A program made the position numbers and the translations under genes. The notes beneath the pieces were generated by a model. It did no database searches, had not been told where the DNA came from, and saw only the letters and a program-made list of their open reading frames with translations. A stretch of 64,000 bases of DNA, from positions 2,369,001-2,433,000 of the forward strand of contig CP102593.1 of assembly GCA_025666215.1 (NCBI GenBank). The letters are read 5' to 3'. Each line of letters opens with the position of its first letter. Position 1 is the first letter of the stretch. This document shows positions 14,616-25,608 of this stretch, piece after piece. This stretch comes from Xanthomonas campestris pv. phormiicola (lineage in GTDB: Bacteria > Pseudomonadota > Gammaproteobacteria > Xanthomonadales > Xanthomonadaceae).

Positions 14616-15797
14616 ATGCGTTCACTGCCGATCTTGCTGTCGTCGTTGTTGTTGGCCGGGTGTGGGGCCGCGGACAAGTCGGCTACGCCGTCCGCGCCGG
14701 AAGCTGCCGCGGCCAAGGCCTCCGCCCCGCCCGCCACCACGCCCGCCGCTGCGGCGGACGTGCCGGAGTTCCCGGCCATTCCGCTGATCGTGGTCCCGGA
14801 AATCCTCGGGGTGACGCCTGCGCAGCGTGCGCTGGAAGCGTCGATGAAGGGCGCGCTGGATCCGATGCAGGGCGTCAGCATCGCGCCGGCGCGCTGCGGC
14901 ACCGATGGCGTGCTGGTCAACGATGCCGGCATCACCGGCGTCGATGCGCAGGGCAATCTGCTGCGCAACGGCGCGGACGGCCTGTTCAAGATCAACGCCG
15001 ACGGCAGCGGCACGGCCAACTTCGAAGGCGGCCTGGTCCAGGTCAACGCCGACGGCAGCGGCACCATCAACGGCACGGTCGGCGACGGCGAGGACGCGAT
15101 CGTGCGGGTGCAGGCGGATGGATCGGGCAGCTACAACGGCCCGGCCGGCCTGATCACGCTGGACGGCCGGGGCGCAGGCACCTGGAACGGCGGCAGCGGC
15201 CTGATCCAGAACAATGGCGACGGCAGCGGCACCTGGAACGGCCCTGAAGGCCTGGTGACCATCAATGCCGACGGTTCCGGCACCTGGAACGGCGAGCACG
15301 AAATGATCCGCAACAACGGCGACGGCACCGGCATGATCGGCACGCCCGGGCGCAAGGTGGCGATGGCGCCGCTGCCCAAGGTGCCGCCGGCCGGGCGCTT
15401 CCCGCCGCTGCGCAAGTTCGCGCCGCCCGGCGCGCCATGCGGCTATCTGATCACCTTGAACGATCGGGTCCTGTTCGACTTCGACAAGTCGCAGATCCGT
15501 ACCGATGCCGCAAAGGTGCTCGACGCGCTGGCGACCGCGCTCGGCACCGTGCAGGCGCGCGACCTGGAAGTGGGCGGGCATACCGACAGCAAAGGCGGCG
15601 ACGCCTACAACCAGGCCTTGTCCGAACGCCGTGCCGCGGCGGTGCTCGAGGCGCTGCGGGTGCGCGGACTGGCGCTGAAGGCGTCCGCCAAGGGCTACGG
15701 CGAATCGCGCCCGGTGGCGCCGAACCAGTTGCAAGGCCAGGACAATCCCGCCGGGCGGCAGTTGAACCGGCGCGTGGAGATCTTCGTCAGGACCTGA
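14616..15797 (+). CDS. OmpA-family lipoprotein with internal Gly/Asn/Asp repeats
   Basis: This 393-residue envelope lipoprotein starts after a good ribosome site (AGGAGGGAAGGGA). The signal peptide ends in LLLAGC (lipobox, Cys at about residue 15). Residues about 122-243 contain seven imperfect repeats of roughly 17 residues with the pattern GL(I/V)xxNxDGSGTWNG. The C-terminal OmpA domain (about 280-393) carries FDFDKSQIRTDAAKVLDAL, GHTDSKGGDAYNQALSERRA and the terminal NRRVEIF, a peptidoglycan-binding fold. The protein would be lipid-anchored and hold the cell wall, with the repeats exposed between. The repeat domain is not one I recognise by name; a beta-solenoid is plausible. It is divergent from roxA. 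Confidence 0.88.
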   Translation: MRSLPILLSSLLLAGCGAADKSATPSAPEAAAAKASAPPATTPAAAADVPEFPAIPLIVVPEILGVTPAQRALEASMKGALDPMQGVSIAPARCGTDGVLVNDAGITGVDAQGNLLRNGADGLFKINADGSGTANFEGGLVQVNADGSGTINGTVGDGEDAIVRVQADGSGSYNGPAGLITLDGRGAGTWNGGSGLIQNNGDGSGTWNGPEGLVTINADGSGTWNGEHEMIRNNGDGTGMIGTPGRKVAMAPLPKVPPAGRFPPLRKFAPPGAPCGYLITLNDRVLFDFDKSQIRTDAAKVLDALATALGTVQARDLEVGGHTDSKGGDAYNQALSERRAAAVLEALRVRGLALKASAKGYGESRPVAPNQLQGQDNPAGRQLNRRVEIFVRT

Positions 15798-15848
15798 GCG
15801 CGGTGCGCGGTCCGGCCGCGAGCGGCCGACCGCGTGGCGTCGGCACGC

Positions 15849-16487
15849 TCAGTTGCCGGCGATCTGATTGTCGCGGCCGTAGTCCTGGACTTGCGCGGTG
15901 CCGGTTTGCTGGGTGAGCTGGTTCTTGCTGCCGTGCAGGGTCGCCGAGCCGATGGCGACCGCGCGCAGCTGGTTTTCGTCGCCCGGCACCGCCAGCGTCT
16001 CGATGCGGCCCATCTGCAGGTTGCCGTGGCGGCCGAACAGCTCGACATTCTTGGTGTCGCTGCTCGTGACCACCTGCGCGTTGTCGCCGACCACGCGCAC
16101 GCCTTCGGCGTGCTCGATCTGCAAGGTGCCGTTCGCGCCCAGCAACGCGATCATGCCGCACTGTCCGCGCAGCACGAGCCTGGCATCGCGGCCGGTGATG
16201 TCCAGGTTGTGGCCGTCGCAGTCGATCGTGCCGCTGGTCGAGGTCACCATCAGCGTCGGACGTTCGCCGTCCGGCTGGCCGTTGGCCTGCGCGTCGCGCG
16301 TCGCTTGTGCCGACATGCTGGGGACTGCAGGCACCGGCGCGATCGGTGCCGCGGCCGTCGTGGCGGCGGCAGGCGCGGCCGCTGCAGGTGTGGCCGCAAC
16401 GGCGGCATCCCCGCCGGAGGGCGAGGGCTGCTGTGTGCAGGCTGCCAACGCCAGCAACGGCAGGCAGAGAAACAGATTCCGCGTCAT
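15849..16487 (-). CDS. DUF3060-containing lipoprotein
   Basis: This 212-residue lipoprotein has lipobox LALAAC (Cys17). An Ala-rich linker (20-75) leads to a DUF3060 region (about 95-205: TIDCDGHNLDITGRDARLVLRGQC...NGTLQIEHAEGVRVVGDNAQVV), a beta-strand-repeat fold of unknown function common in bacterial envelopes. A clear ribosome site (AAGGAG, 7 nt spacing) supports the start. It is convergent with the OmpA-like lipoprotein and lies downstream of purB on the same strand. Confidence 0.85.
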   Translation of the reverse strand: MTRNLFLCLPLLALAACTQQPSPSGGDAAVAATPAAAAPAAATTAAAPIAPVPAVPSMSAQATRDAQANGQPDGERPTLMVTSTSGTIDCDGHNLDITGRDARLVLRGQCGMIALLGANGTLQIEHAEGVRVVGDNAQVVTSSDTKNVELFGRHGNLQMGRIETLAVPGDENQLRAVAIGSATLHGSKNQLTQQTGTAQVQDYGRDNQIAGN

Positions 16488-16554
16488 CGCATATCTCCTT
16501 GTCCAGGTTCGAAGGCGGTGTTGCCGCGCCGGCGAAGGGGGCGGCGCGTCTGGC

Positions 16555-17958
<1,404 letters not shown>

Positions 17959-18120
17959 CTACGCCGGCCGCGCGCCGGCCATGCCGCCGGCGGCGCGACG
18001 TCGGGTGGCGATCACGGGCGCGCCCGCGGCGCCGGGCTGAACGCAGCGCCGCATGCGCGCTGCCGACCATAAGCGAACCGGCGCGTACGCTTTTATCGTG
18101 ACGCCACCCCAACTGCCGCC

Positions 18121-19062
18121 ATGTCCGCCATGCGCCCGATCCTCGTCTGCCTTGTCGCCGCCGCCATGACCGCCACGCTGCCGGCGACCGCGCAGGATTC
18201 GGGCTTCCTCGCGCAGGCCGCGGCGCTGTACCGGGTACCGCCGGCGATCGCCGAGTGCCGCGCCGGCGAGCTGCAGCCGCTACAGCGGCGTCAGCTGCTG
18301 GCCTTGATCAACGATATCCGCCGGCTGCACGGGCTCGCCGCGGTGGGCTACGACGAGGCGGCCGAGGCCGAGGCCACCCAGGCGGCGTTGATCATCGCCG
18401 CCAACGGCCGGCTCAGCCACGCGCCGACGCCGGCTTGGCGCTGCTACTCGGCCGCCGGCGCCAAGGGCGCGCGCAGCAGCCTGATCTACGGTGGGGTCAG
18501 TTCGCCGTACCTGGCCTTCGCCGGGATCGATGAGATCGTGGTCGACTGGCTGACCGATACCAACAACGCCAGCGCCGGCGGACTCGGCCACCGCCGCTGG
18601 CTGCTGGATCCGTTCCTGCAGCGCGTCGCCTTCGGCATGGTGGCCGGCCGCGACGGCAACGGCGTCAGCAGCGGCGCTGCGCTGCGCTTCATCCCTGCCG
18701 CCGCCGGCGTGGCCGCGCGCAGCCGCGACGACTTCATCGCCTGGCCGATCGGCGACTATCCCCGTCGCTACTACGCCGCCGACGCACTGCTGTCGTTCAC
18801 CGCGCTGCTGGACCGCAATCGCAAGTTCGCCAACCGCGACGTCGACTACGCCGATGCGCAGGTGCAAGTCAGCGAACGCGGCGGGCCGCCACTGGCGGTG
18901 CGCGGCCTGAGCGCCGACCACGAGGGCTTCGGCGTCCCCAACAGCCTGCAGTTCCGGGTGCCGGCGCTGCGCCCAGGAGCGATCTACGACGTCAGCATCC
19001 GCGACGTGCGGGTGGGTGGGCAGCGCCGCGACTACCGCTACTGGTTCCGTATCGCCGACTAG
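18121..19062 (+). CDS. Secreted CAP/SCP-domain protein
   Basis: This 313-residue protein has a signal peptide (residues 1-24, cleavage after TATA/Q). A CAP (cysteine-rich secretory/PR-1-like) domain spans about 60-210: LLALINDIRRLHGLAAVGYDEAAEAEATQAALIIAANGRLSH gives helix 1 and the first conserved His, and GGLGHRRWLLDPFLQRVAFGM gives the second. The remaining 100 residues form a beta-rich domain. Such proteins are exported, sometimes bind lipids or wall material, and have no settled function in bacteria. It stands between purB and fumC with no obvious partner. Confidence 0.85.
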   Translation: MSAMRPILVCLVAAAMTATLPATAQDSGFLAQAAALYRVPPAIAECRAGELQPLQRRQLLALINDIRRLHGLAAVGYDEAAEAEATQAALIIAANGRLSHAPTPAWRCYSAAGAKGARSSLIYGGVSSPYLAFAGIDEIVVDWLTDTNNASAGGLGHRRWLLDPFLQRVAFGMVAGRDGNGVSSGAALRFIPAAAGVAARSRDDFIAWPIGDYPRRYYAADALLSFTALLDRNRKFANRDVDYADAQVQVSERGGPPLAVRGLSADHEGFGVPNSLQFRVPALRPGAIYDVSIRDVRVGGQRRDYRYWFRIAD

Positions 19063-19274
19063 CCCCTGGCGCCGTTGCATGGTGCGCCAGCGCGGATGCT
19101 GCGCGATCGTGCCTCAAGGTCTCGCTAACATCCATTGGCGCACACTGCTGACGCCGGGCGCTACGCCGCGGATAATGGCTGCGCCAGCCGCAGCTCCGCC
19201 AGCCTGCCTTCCCGGACCTCCCACGCGACAGCGCCGGGTGGATTCCTCTTTTATGCAGATGCGGAGATTGCGCA

Positions 19275-20687
<1,413 letters not shown>

Positions 20688-21144
20688 GGTTGGGCGCATG
20701 GGGCGGCGGGTGCCGTGCCACGCGGCTGGTGTGCTGTGCTTGGGAGCGAGCCTGGGGAGCCGGGATGCCGCTGCGGGCTTGCGAAGCTATCCGTGAAGGA
20801 TGAGGCAGAAGAGGTTCTGGGTGGATAGGCCATCAGTGCCGACAGCATTCCAAAGCCTGCAACTTCATGGCGTCGCTCGTCGCGACTGAAGTCGCTCCCA
20901 CAAGGGAGCGACGCGAGTGCCGGCTAGATGCGCCGTAGGAGGGCTTCAGCCCCGACGGTATCCGAAGCCGGAACCCTCGCCGCTGCGCCCGTCGCGGTTG
21001 AAACCGCTCCTGCAGTGGTTGTCCGTCGTAGTTGGAGGGACCTGCTGAAGGAAGAGCTTCAGCCCCGGCAGGGTCTGGCGTTACAGACCCATCGCCATGC
21101 CGCAGTCGCGACCGATGTCGCTTCTGCCGCATGCGCCAGCGGCC
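20688..21144. repeat. 457-bp gene-free gap with REP-like hairpins
   Basis: No gene is supported here. The gap contains a 9-bp stem with 4-nt loop (20891-20912, GTCGCTCCC arms) preceded by GCGACTGAAGTCGC. A larger imperfect inverted repeat has arms at 20936-20959 and 20989-21013 (AGGAGGGCTTCAGCC type). A third fragment with the motif AGCTTCAGCCCC lies at about 21050-21070. These belong to the same GGAGCGGCTTCAGCCGCGAC-like family as the hairpins at 52781-52942, 53566-53627 and 55851-55922. Such clusters in xanthomonads behave as dispersed REP-type repeats. Confidence 0.7.
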
Positions 21145-21582
21145 TCAGCGCCGCTCCGCCTGCAGGTTGCCGAAGCTTTCCTGGTACGGCTGCAGCGACG
21201 GGATGTCGTGCAGCACCGCGCTCTGCAGGGCGCTGATCTCGGGCGTGGTCGCAAAGGCCACCGAGCGCATGTTCGGGTCCGGCGCCGCGGTTTCCAGGGT
21301 GCGCTGGCGCTGCATCTGCAAGTGCATGAACAATTGTTGCAGCTGGGTGCGCTGCGCCTGCGGCAGCGGCAGTTCGATGTCGTCGATGCGCAGGCTGCCG
21401 TCGGGGCCGATCGAGGCGTTGGCGGCTGGGGCGCGGCGCAGCATCACGGTCATGCTGTCCACCGATACGCGCGGCTTGCCGCGTTCGGCACGCGAGGACG
21501 AGGCTGCACCGTCGCGCGCGCCGCACGCCGCCAGCAGCAGGCACAGCGTCATCAGGGAGAACCAAACGGCGAGCTTCTTCAT
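21145..21582 (-). CDS. Small lipoprotein of unknown function
   Basis: This 145-residue protein has signal peptide and lipobox CLLLAAC (Cys20). The mature part has a segment SIGPDGSLRIDDIELPLPQAQRTQLQQLFMHLQ whose 'set bit of structure then Leu-rich helix' layout resembles the DUF2884-like gene just upstream. It may be a shortened paralogue. It is the last gene of the YtrA-type envelope operon, 53 bp after its neighbour. No function is known to me. Confidence 0.75.
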   Translation of the reverse strand: MKKLAVWFSLMTLCLLLAACGARDGAASSSRAERGKPRVSVDSMTVMLRRAPAANASIGPDGSLRIDDIELPLPQAQRTQLQQLFMHLQMQRQRTLETAAPDPNMRSVAFATTPEISALQSAVLHDIPSLQPYQESFGNLQAERR

Positions 21583-21635
21583 CGATCGATCGGGGCAGCG
21601 GAGGACCCGGCCATTTTAGGCCGGGTCCGGCGCAA

Positions 21636-22199
21636 TTACTTGACCGATTTGTCGCAGTCGCCGATGTCGCTGGCGTTGAGGCTGGCATAGGGACGGAACG
21701 CCGGCAGCTGCTGCGCCAGCGTGTCCTGCGCCTGGCGCAACGTCGCCACCTGCGCGCAGATCTTCAACGCTTCCTGCTTGAGCTTCTCGGCCTGCGCTTG
21801 GATGTTCTCGCCGACGTGGTCGGTGTTGCCGCTGATGACCCCGGCCAGCGCATCGCCGGCCGCCTTCACCCCGAGCGCGGCGCCTTGCTTGCCGACCTCC
21901 AGGCCCTGCGTGCCGATCGCGCCGAGCTGCGCGCGGTAGGCCACCAGCAGGGCGTGCTGCTCGGCGCTGGCCGCAACCTGCTTGCCGTCGATCAGCAGGT
22001 CGCCGGCTCGGGTGATGGTCGCCGGCGGCTGCCCGGAGACCTTCAGGGTGATGTCGCCGTTGTCGAAGCTCAGGCTGTGCTTGCCGCCGCTGTCCGCGCT
22101 GCCGGTCTTGTCGGCCTGCGGGGTGGAGGGCTGGCAGGCGGCCAGGGCCAACAGCGCAGTCAGGGCGACGCCGGCCAGCGCCAGGGAACGATGCTGCAT
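21636..22199 (-). CDS. DUF2884/YggN-like lipoprotein
   Basis: This 187-residue lipoprotein (lipobox LLALAAC, Cys22) has the arrangement ITLKVSGQPPATITRAGDLLIDGKQVAASAEQHALLVAYRAQLGAIGTQGLEVGKQGAALGVKAAGDAL. That is the pattern of the DUF2884/YggN family: a short beta part, then a long helix. It ends with a Cys-containing segment (IGDCDKSVK). Its role is unknown. It lies in the envelope operon directly downstream of the GSGD-repeat protein, with which it shares orientation and export to the periplasm. Confidence 0.8.
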   Translation of the reverse strand: MQHRSLALAGVALTALLALAACQPSTPQADKTGSADSGGKHSLSFDNGDITLKVSGQPPATITRAGDLLIDGKQVAASAEQHALLVAYRAQLGAIGTQGLEVGKQGAALGVKAAGDALAGVISGNTDHVGENIQAQAEKLKQEALKICAQVATLRQAQDTLAQQLPAFRPYASLNASDIGDCDKSVK

Positions 22200-22239
22200 G
22201 GGTGTGTCCTCGGTCGAAGCGAGAAGGGAAGGCGGCGGC

Positions 22240-23070
22240 TCAGCGCGGTTTGGGCACGTTGACGCTGCCGTGCACGCCGCTGTGGTGGATGTCGCCGCTG
22301 CCGACCTTCTCCACGGTGAGGTTGCCGCCGACGCCGCTGACCTCCAGGTCGCCGGAGCCGATCGATTGCAGCGCCACGCTGCCGGTCACGTCGCGCAGCT
22401 GCGCATCGCCGGAGCCGATGCTGCCGATCTGCACCGCGCCGCGCACGCCGTGCACGGTCAGGTCGCCGGAGCCGACGGTGCCGATCTTGACGTCGCCGCC
22501 GACCTGGCTGGCCTTGACGTCGCCCGACCCCAGCTTGGGCAGGCTGAGGCTGCCGATGTCGCGCAGGTCGATGTCGCCCGATCCCACCGTGGCGCTGACC
22601 GCGCCGCGCACGCCGTGCGCGTGCAGGTCGCCGGAGCCGACCGTGGCGTCGAGCGAGGCCACGCCGCCGATGTCGGCATCGCCGGAGCCCAGCCTCAACT
22701 GCACGGGCAGGGAATTGGGCACGCTGCCGGCGAGGTCGAGATAGGCGTAGCGGGTGCCCGAGCTGATGCCGTGGATCTTGCCGTCGTGCTGCAGGGTCAC
22801 GATCAGCGTGTCGCCTTCGCGGCGCTGGCGCACGGTCAGCTCCTTCAGCATGTCTGCATCGGAGGCGCAGGCGCGGCCGCGCAGTTCGAACGCGGCGCCG
22901 CTGCTGGCGCCGGTCAGCTTGAGGTTGTTCTGCTGCGCGTCGAAGATCACATTCTTGACGCCGGCCAGATCCAGTTTCAGGTTGCGCGGCTCGGAATGCC
23001 TGCATTCGTCGGCCAGGGCCAGGGTCGGGACCAGCAGCAGCGCGGACAGCAGCAAGGTCTTGCGCATCAT
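22240..23070 (-). CDS. Secreted GSGD-repeat protein (DUF2807/DUF4097-like)
   Basis: This 276-residue exported protein has signal peptide 1-20 (cleavage ALA/D) and a ribosome site TAAGGAG 7 nt before the ATG. After an N-terminal beta region, eight repeats of about 17 residues each centre on (L/V/I)GSGD (for example LGSGDADIGG, VGSGDLHAHG, IGSGDLEVSG). This is the look of a right-handed beta-helix, as in DUF2807/DUF4097 head domains. No anchor is visible, so it is probably periplasmic. It follows the ABC permease by 58 bp in the operon. Its role is unknown; a scaffold or sensor for envelope damage is a guess. Confidence 0.82.
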   Translation of the reverse strand: MMRKTLLLSALLLVPTLALADECRHSEPRNLKLDLAGVKNVIFDAQQNNLKLTGASSGAAFELRGRACASDADMLKELTVRQRREGDTLIVTLQHDGKIHGISSGTRYAYLDLAGSVPNSLPVQLRLGSGDADIGGVASLDATVGSGDLHAHGVRGAVSATVGSGDIDLRDIGSLSLPKLGSGDVKASQVGGDVKIGTVGSGDLTVHGVRGAVQIGSIGSGDAQLRDVTGSVALQSIGSGDLEVSGVGGNLTVEKVGSGDIHHSGVHGSVNVPKPR

Positions 23071-23128
23071 CGTGAACTCCTTATGCAATGAGGGAAGCGG
23101 AAAAGGGGCGGCGGGATGGCGGTGCGGA

Positions 23129-24109
23129 TCAGGCTTCGTCGCGCCAGCGGCGCAGGTAGATCGCCGCGACGATGAAGGCCACGCCGACCGCCGCGCCGAT
23201 CCAGATGTCGGCGCTCTGGAAGATGCGCCAGGCATCGCTGAGATGGATCGCGTTGGCCAGGTCCTGGGAGCTGTCGATCTGCATCGGCGGCGCGCTCTCG
23301 CTGAGCACCGGCAGCCAGGTGCCGGGCAGCACGCTCAGCAGGCCGCGGTAGACCACCGTGTACCAGATCGCGTTGTGGTTCACGTGCAGCATCGGCAGGA
23401 TGCCCATCATGCTCGCCATCACGCAGCCCAGGACCGGGATCAGCACCGCCCACAGGAACGGCTTGGTGCGCGCCCAGGCCGAGCAGAACATCAGCCAGCC
23501 GATGGTCGGCAGCGACCACATCACGTAGATCGGCAGGTTGGCCAGTACCCCGCCGATGATGCGCAGCGGATGCGAATGGGTGAACACCGCGCCGCTCTGC
23601 TGCACGCCGTTGACCGACAGGGTCAGTGCGGTGACCACCCACAGCGCGATGCCGATCAGCAGGCCGATGCCGATCGCCACGATCGGCGCCAGCAGCAGCG
23701 CCCAGGCCGCCTTGGACAGCACCGTGCTCAGGTCCGACAGCGGCAGCGACTTCCAGAACAGCACGCTGCGGTCGCGGCGGTCGTCGTACAGCGAACCCAG
23801 CGCGTAGAAGAACACCACGAACCCCAGCACGATGCAGGCCAGGACCACGCCGGCCAGCATGGTGCCGTCGCCCACGGCGCCGATGATCTCGTTGACCTTC
23901 TGCGGGCCGCCGTCCCAGTTGATGCTGTTGGTATCGTTGCCGCGGCCGGCCACGGTGCCGATCAGCGCCAGCAGCGCGTACAGCACGGTGATCACGCTGC
24001 CGGCGATGACCGGCGCCCACAGGAAACCGCCGCGGTTTTCCCAGTATTCGCGCTTCAGCAGCCACTTGAAGGTGGTCAGGGCAGAGATGGACTTGGCGGG
24101 TGCGTTCAT
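23129..24109 (-). CDS. ABC transporter permease (YtrC/ABC-2-like)
   Basis: This 326-residue membrane protein has an N-terminal cytoplasmic stretch (FKWLLKREYWENRGGFLWAP), a helix at about 33-57, a large extracellular loop, and about five further helices including WIGAAVGVAFIVAAIYL near the end. The architecture is that of ABC-2 type permeases acting with a separate ATPase. Its ATG overlaps the ATPase stop by 4 bp, so the two are translationally coupled. The substrate is unknown; relatives in YtrA operons respond to cell-wall antibiotics. Confidence 0.88.
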   Translation of the reverse strand: MNAPAKSISALTTFKWLLKREYWENRGGFLWAPVIAGSVITVLYALLALIGTVAGRGNDTNSINWDGGPQKVNEIIGAVGDGTMLAGVVLACIVLGFVVFFYALGSLYDDRRDRSVLFWKSLPLSDLSTVLSKAAWALLLAPIVAIGIGLLIGIALWVVTALTLSVNGVQQSGAVFTHSHPLRIIGGVLANLPIYVMWSLPTIGWLMFCSAWARTKPFLWAVLIPVLGCVMASMMGILPMLHVNHNAIWYTVVYRGLLSVLPGTWLPVLSESAPPMQIDSSQDLANAIHLSDAWRIFQSADIWIGAAVGVAFIVAAIYLRRWRDEA

Positions 24110-24987
24110 GCGTAGGTCCCCTTCATGATGGCGACGAACAGGTCGGCCAGGCCGGGAGTGCGGGTTTCGCCGAGTGCGGCCAGCTGCGCCTGCGGCACGC
24201 CGTCGTACAGGAACACGGTCTTGCCGAACGGCAGGCCGCGCTCGTCGATCGGCTGCAGCGCGCGCGCCGCGTCGATGCGCTCGGCCGGCACCAGCAGTTC
24301 GGTGTAGCGCGTGGCCATGTGCTCCATGTCGGCGCTGAGCACGATGCGGCCGTCGCGGATGAACAGCACGTCGGTGAGGATGTGCTCGATCTCCTCGACC
24401 TGGTGGGTGGTGATGATGATGGTCTTCTGTTCGTCGAAGTAGTCCTCCAGCAGGCGCTGGTAGAACTCCTTGCGGTACAGGATGTCCAGGCCCAGGGTCG
24501 GTTCGTCCAGCACCAGCAGGCGCGCGTCGATGGCCATCACCAGGGCCAGGTGCAGCTGCACGATCATGCCCTTGGACATCTCGCGCACGCGCAGCTTGGG
24601 GGTGAGCTTGGTATTGGCCAGGAAGCGCTCGCACTTGGCGCGGTCGAAGCGCGGATGCACCCCGGCGACGAAGTCGATCGCCTCGCGCACCCGCATCCAG
24701 CGCGGCAGCACCGCCACGTCGGCGATGAAGCACACGTCGTTCATCAGGTCGTCGCGCTGCCTGCGCGGGTCCATGCCCAGCACGCGCAGTTCGCCCTCCA
24801 CCGCGGTCAGGCCGAGCACCGCTTTCAGCGCGGTGGTCTTGCCGGCGCCGTTGGGGCCGATCAGGCCGACGATGCGGCCCGGCGCGATCGCGAAGGAGGC
24901 ATCGGCCAGCGCCGGCTTGTGGTTGTAGGTCTTGCGCAGCGAGCGCGCGGAGACGACGGATTCGGATGCGGCGACAGCGGCAGTCAT
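24106..24987 (-). CDS. ABC transporter ATP-binding protein
   Basis: This 293-residue ATPase has Walker A GPNGAGKTT (44-52), Walker B RLLVLDEP, the D-loop TLGLD and H-loop TTHQ. The signature is MSKGM instead of LSGGQ, a variant also seen in YtrB-like subunits. The C-terminal 80 residues form an extra regulatory region. Both ends overlap neighbours by 4 bp (ATGA), tying it to the GntR gene before and the permease after. Confidence 0.92.
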   Translation of the reverse strand: MTAAVAASESVVSARSLRKTYNHKPALADASFAIAPGRIVGLIGPNGAGKTTALKAVLGLTAVEGELRVLGMDPRRQRDDLMNDVCFIADVAVLPRWMRVREAIDFVAGVHPRFDRAKCERFLANTKLTPKLRVREMSKGMIVQLHLALVMAIDARLLVLDEPTLGLDILYRKEFYQRLLEDYFDEQKTIIITTHQVEEIEHILTDVLFIRDGRIVLSADMEHMATRYTELLVPAERIDAARALQPIDERGLPFGKTVFLYDGVPQAQLAALGETRTPGLADLFVAIMKGTYA

Positions 24988-25346
24988 GGTGTTTTCCCCG
25001 GTGGCAACAAGTCTTCCAATGTCAGGCCCAGGCGCTGGATCCGTTCCAGCACCAGAGGCCACTCTTCGTTGAGAAAGCGGTCGCGTTCGCTGCCGCGCAG
25101 CTTCTTGGCCGCTTCCTCGGTCATGAACATGCCCAGCCCGCGGCGCTTCTCGACCAGGGCCTCGTCGGCCAGTTCCTGGTAGGCGCGCGAGACGGTGATC
25201 GGGTTGAGCTGGTATTCGGCGGCGACCTGGCGCACCGAGGGCAGCGCGTCGCCGGGCTTGATGATCCCGTCCAGCATCATCGCGATCACGCGATCCTTCA
25301 GCTGGCGGTAGATCGGAGCGCCATCGCTCCAGTGGATATCGCTCAT
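24984..25346 (-). CDS. GntR-family regulator, YtrA subfamily
   Basis: This 120-residue repressor-type protein carries a GntR winged helix (residues 10-75: PIYRQLKDRVIAMMLDGIIKPGDALPSVRQVAAEYQLNPITVSRAYQELADEALVEKRRG). Only a short two-helix C-terminal tail follows, the hallmark of the YtrA subfamily, which lacks a large effector domain. It likely represses its own operon by binding the palindrome at 25609-25632. It is coupled to the ATPase gene by a 4-bp overlap. The inducer is unknown. Confidence 0.92.
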   Translation of the reverse strand: MSDIHWSDGAPIYRQLKDRVIAMMLDGIIKPGDALPSVRQVAAEYQLNPITVSRAYQELADEALVEKRRGLGMFMTEEAAKKLRGSERDRFLNEEWPLVLERIQRLGLTLEDLLPPGKTP

Positions 25347-25348
25347 GG

Positions 25349-25585
25349 TCAGCTCCGTGGGCGCAGGGTGTGCGCGAAGGAGAAATAGGGCATCGACAGC
25401 GATGCACGCATCCGCCGCACCGGCGCGGGCGCGGCGGGAGGGGCGTGGCTGTCTTCCTGCGGCTCGCTGGCGCCATAATCGGGCAACCGTCCCTGGCTGC
25501 CTTGGGCGCCGACCCAGCTCACCGAGAACAGGGCGCCGACGATGACCATGGCCGGAAGGCTGCGCTGCATGCGTTGGAGGTTCAT
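25349..25585 (-). CDS. Small exported protein, first gene of the YtrA operon
   Basis: This 78-residue protein has an N-terminal signal-like segment (MVIVGALFSVSWVGAQG, likely cleavage after VGA/Q near residue 27), followed by a Pro/Ala/Ser-rich mature part and an Arg-containing C-terminus. It ends 2 bp before the GntR start, which argues that it is real and co-translated. I recognise no family. It could be a sensor or assembly partner for the ABC pump, but this is only gene order. Confidence 0.6.
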   Translation of the reverse strand: MNLQRMQRSLPAMVIVGALFSVSWVGAQGSQGRLPDYGASEPQEDSHAPPAAPAPVRRMRASLSMPYFSFAHTLRPRS

Positions 25586-25608
25586 CGTTTGCCCTGCTCT
25601 GGGTGAGT

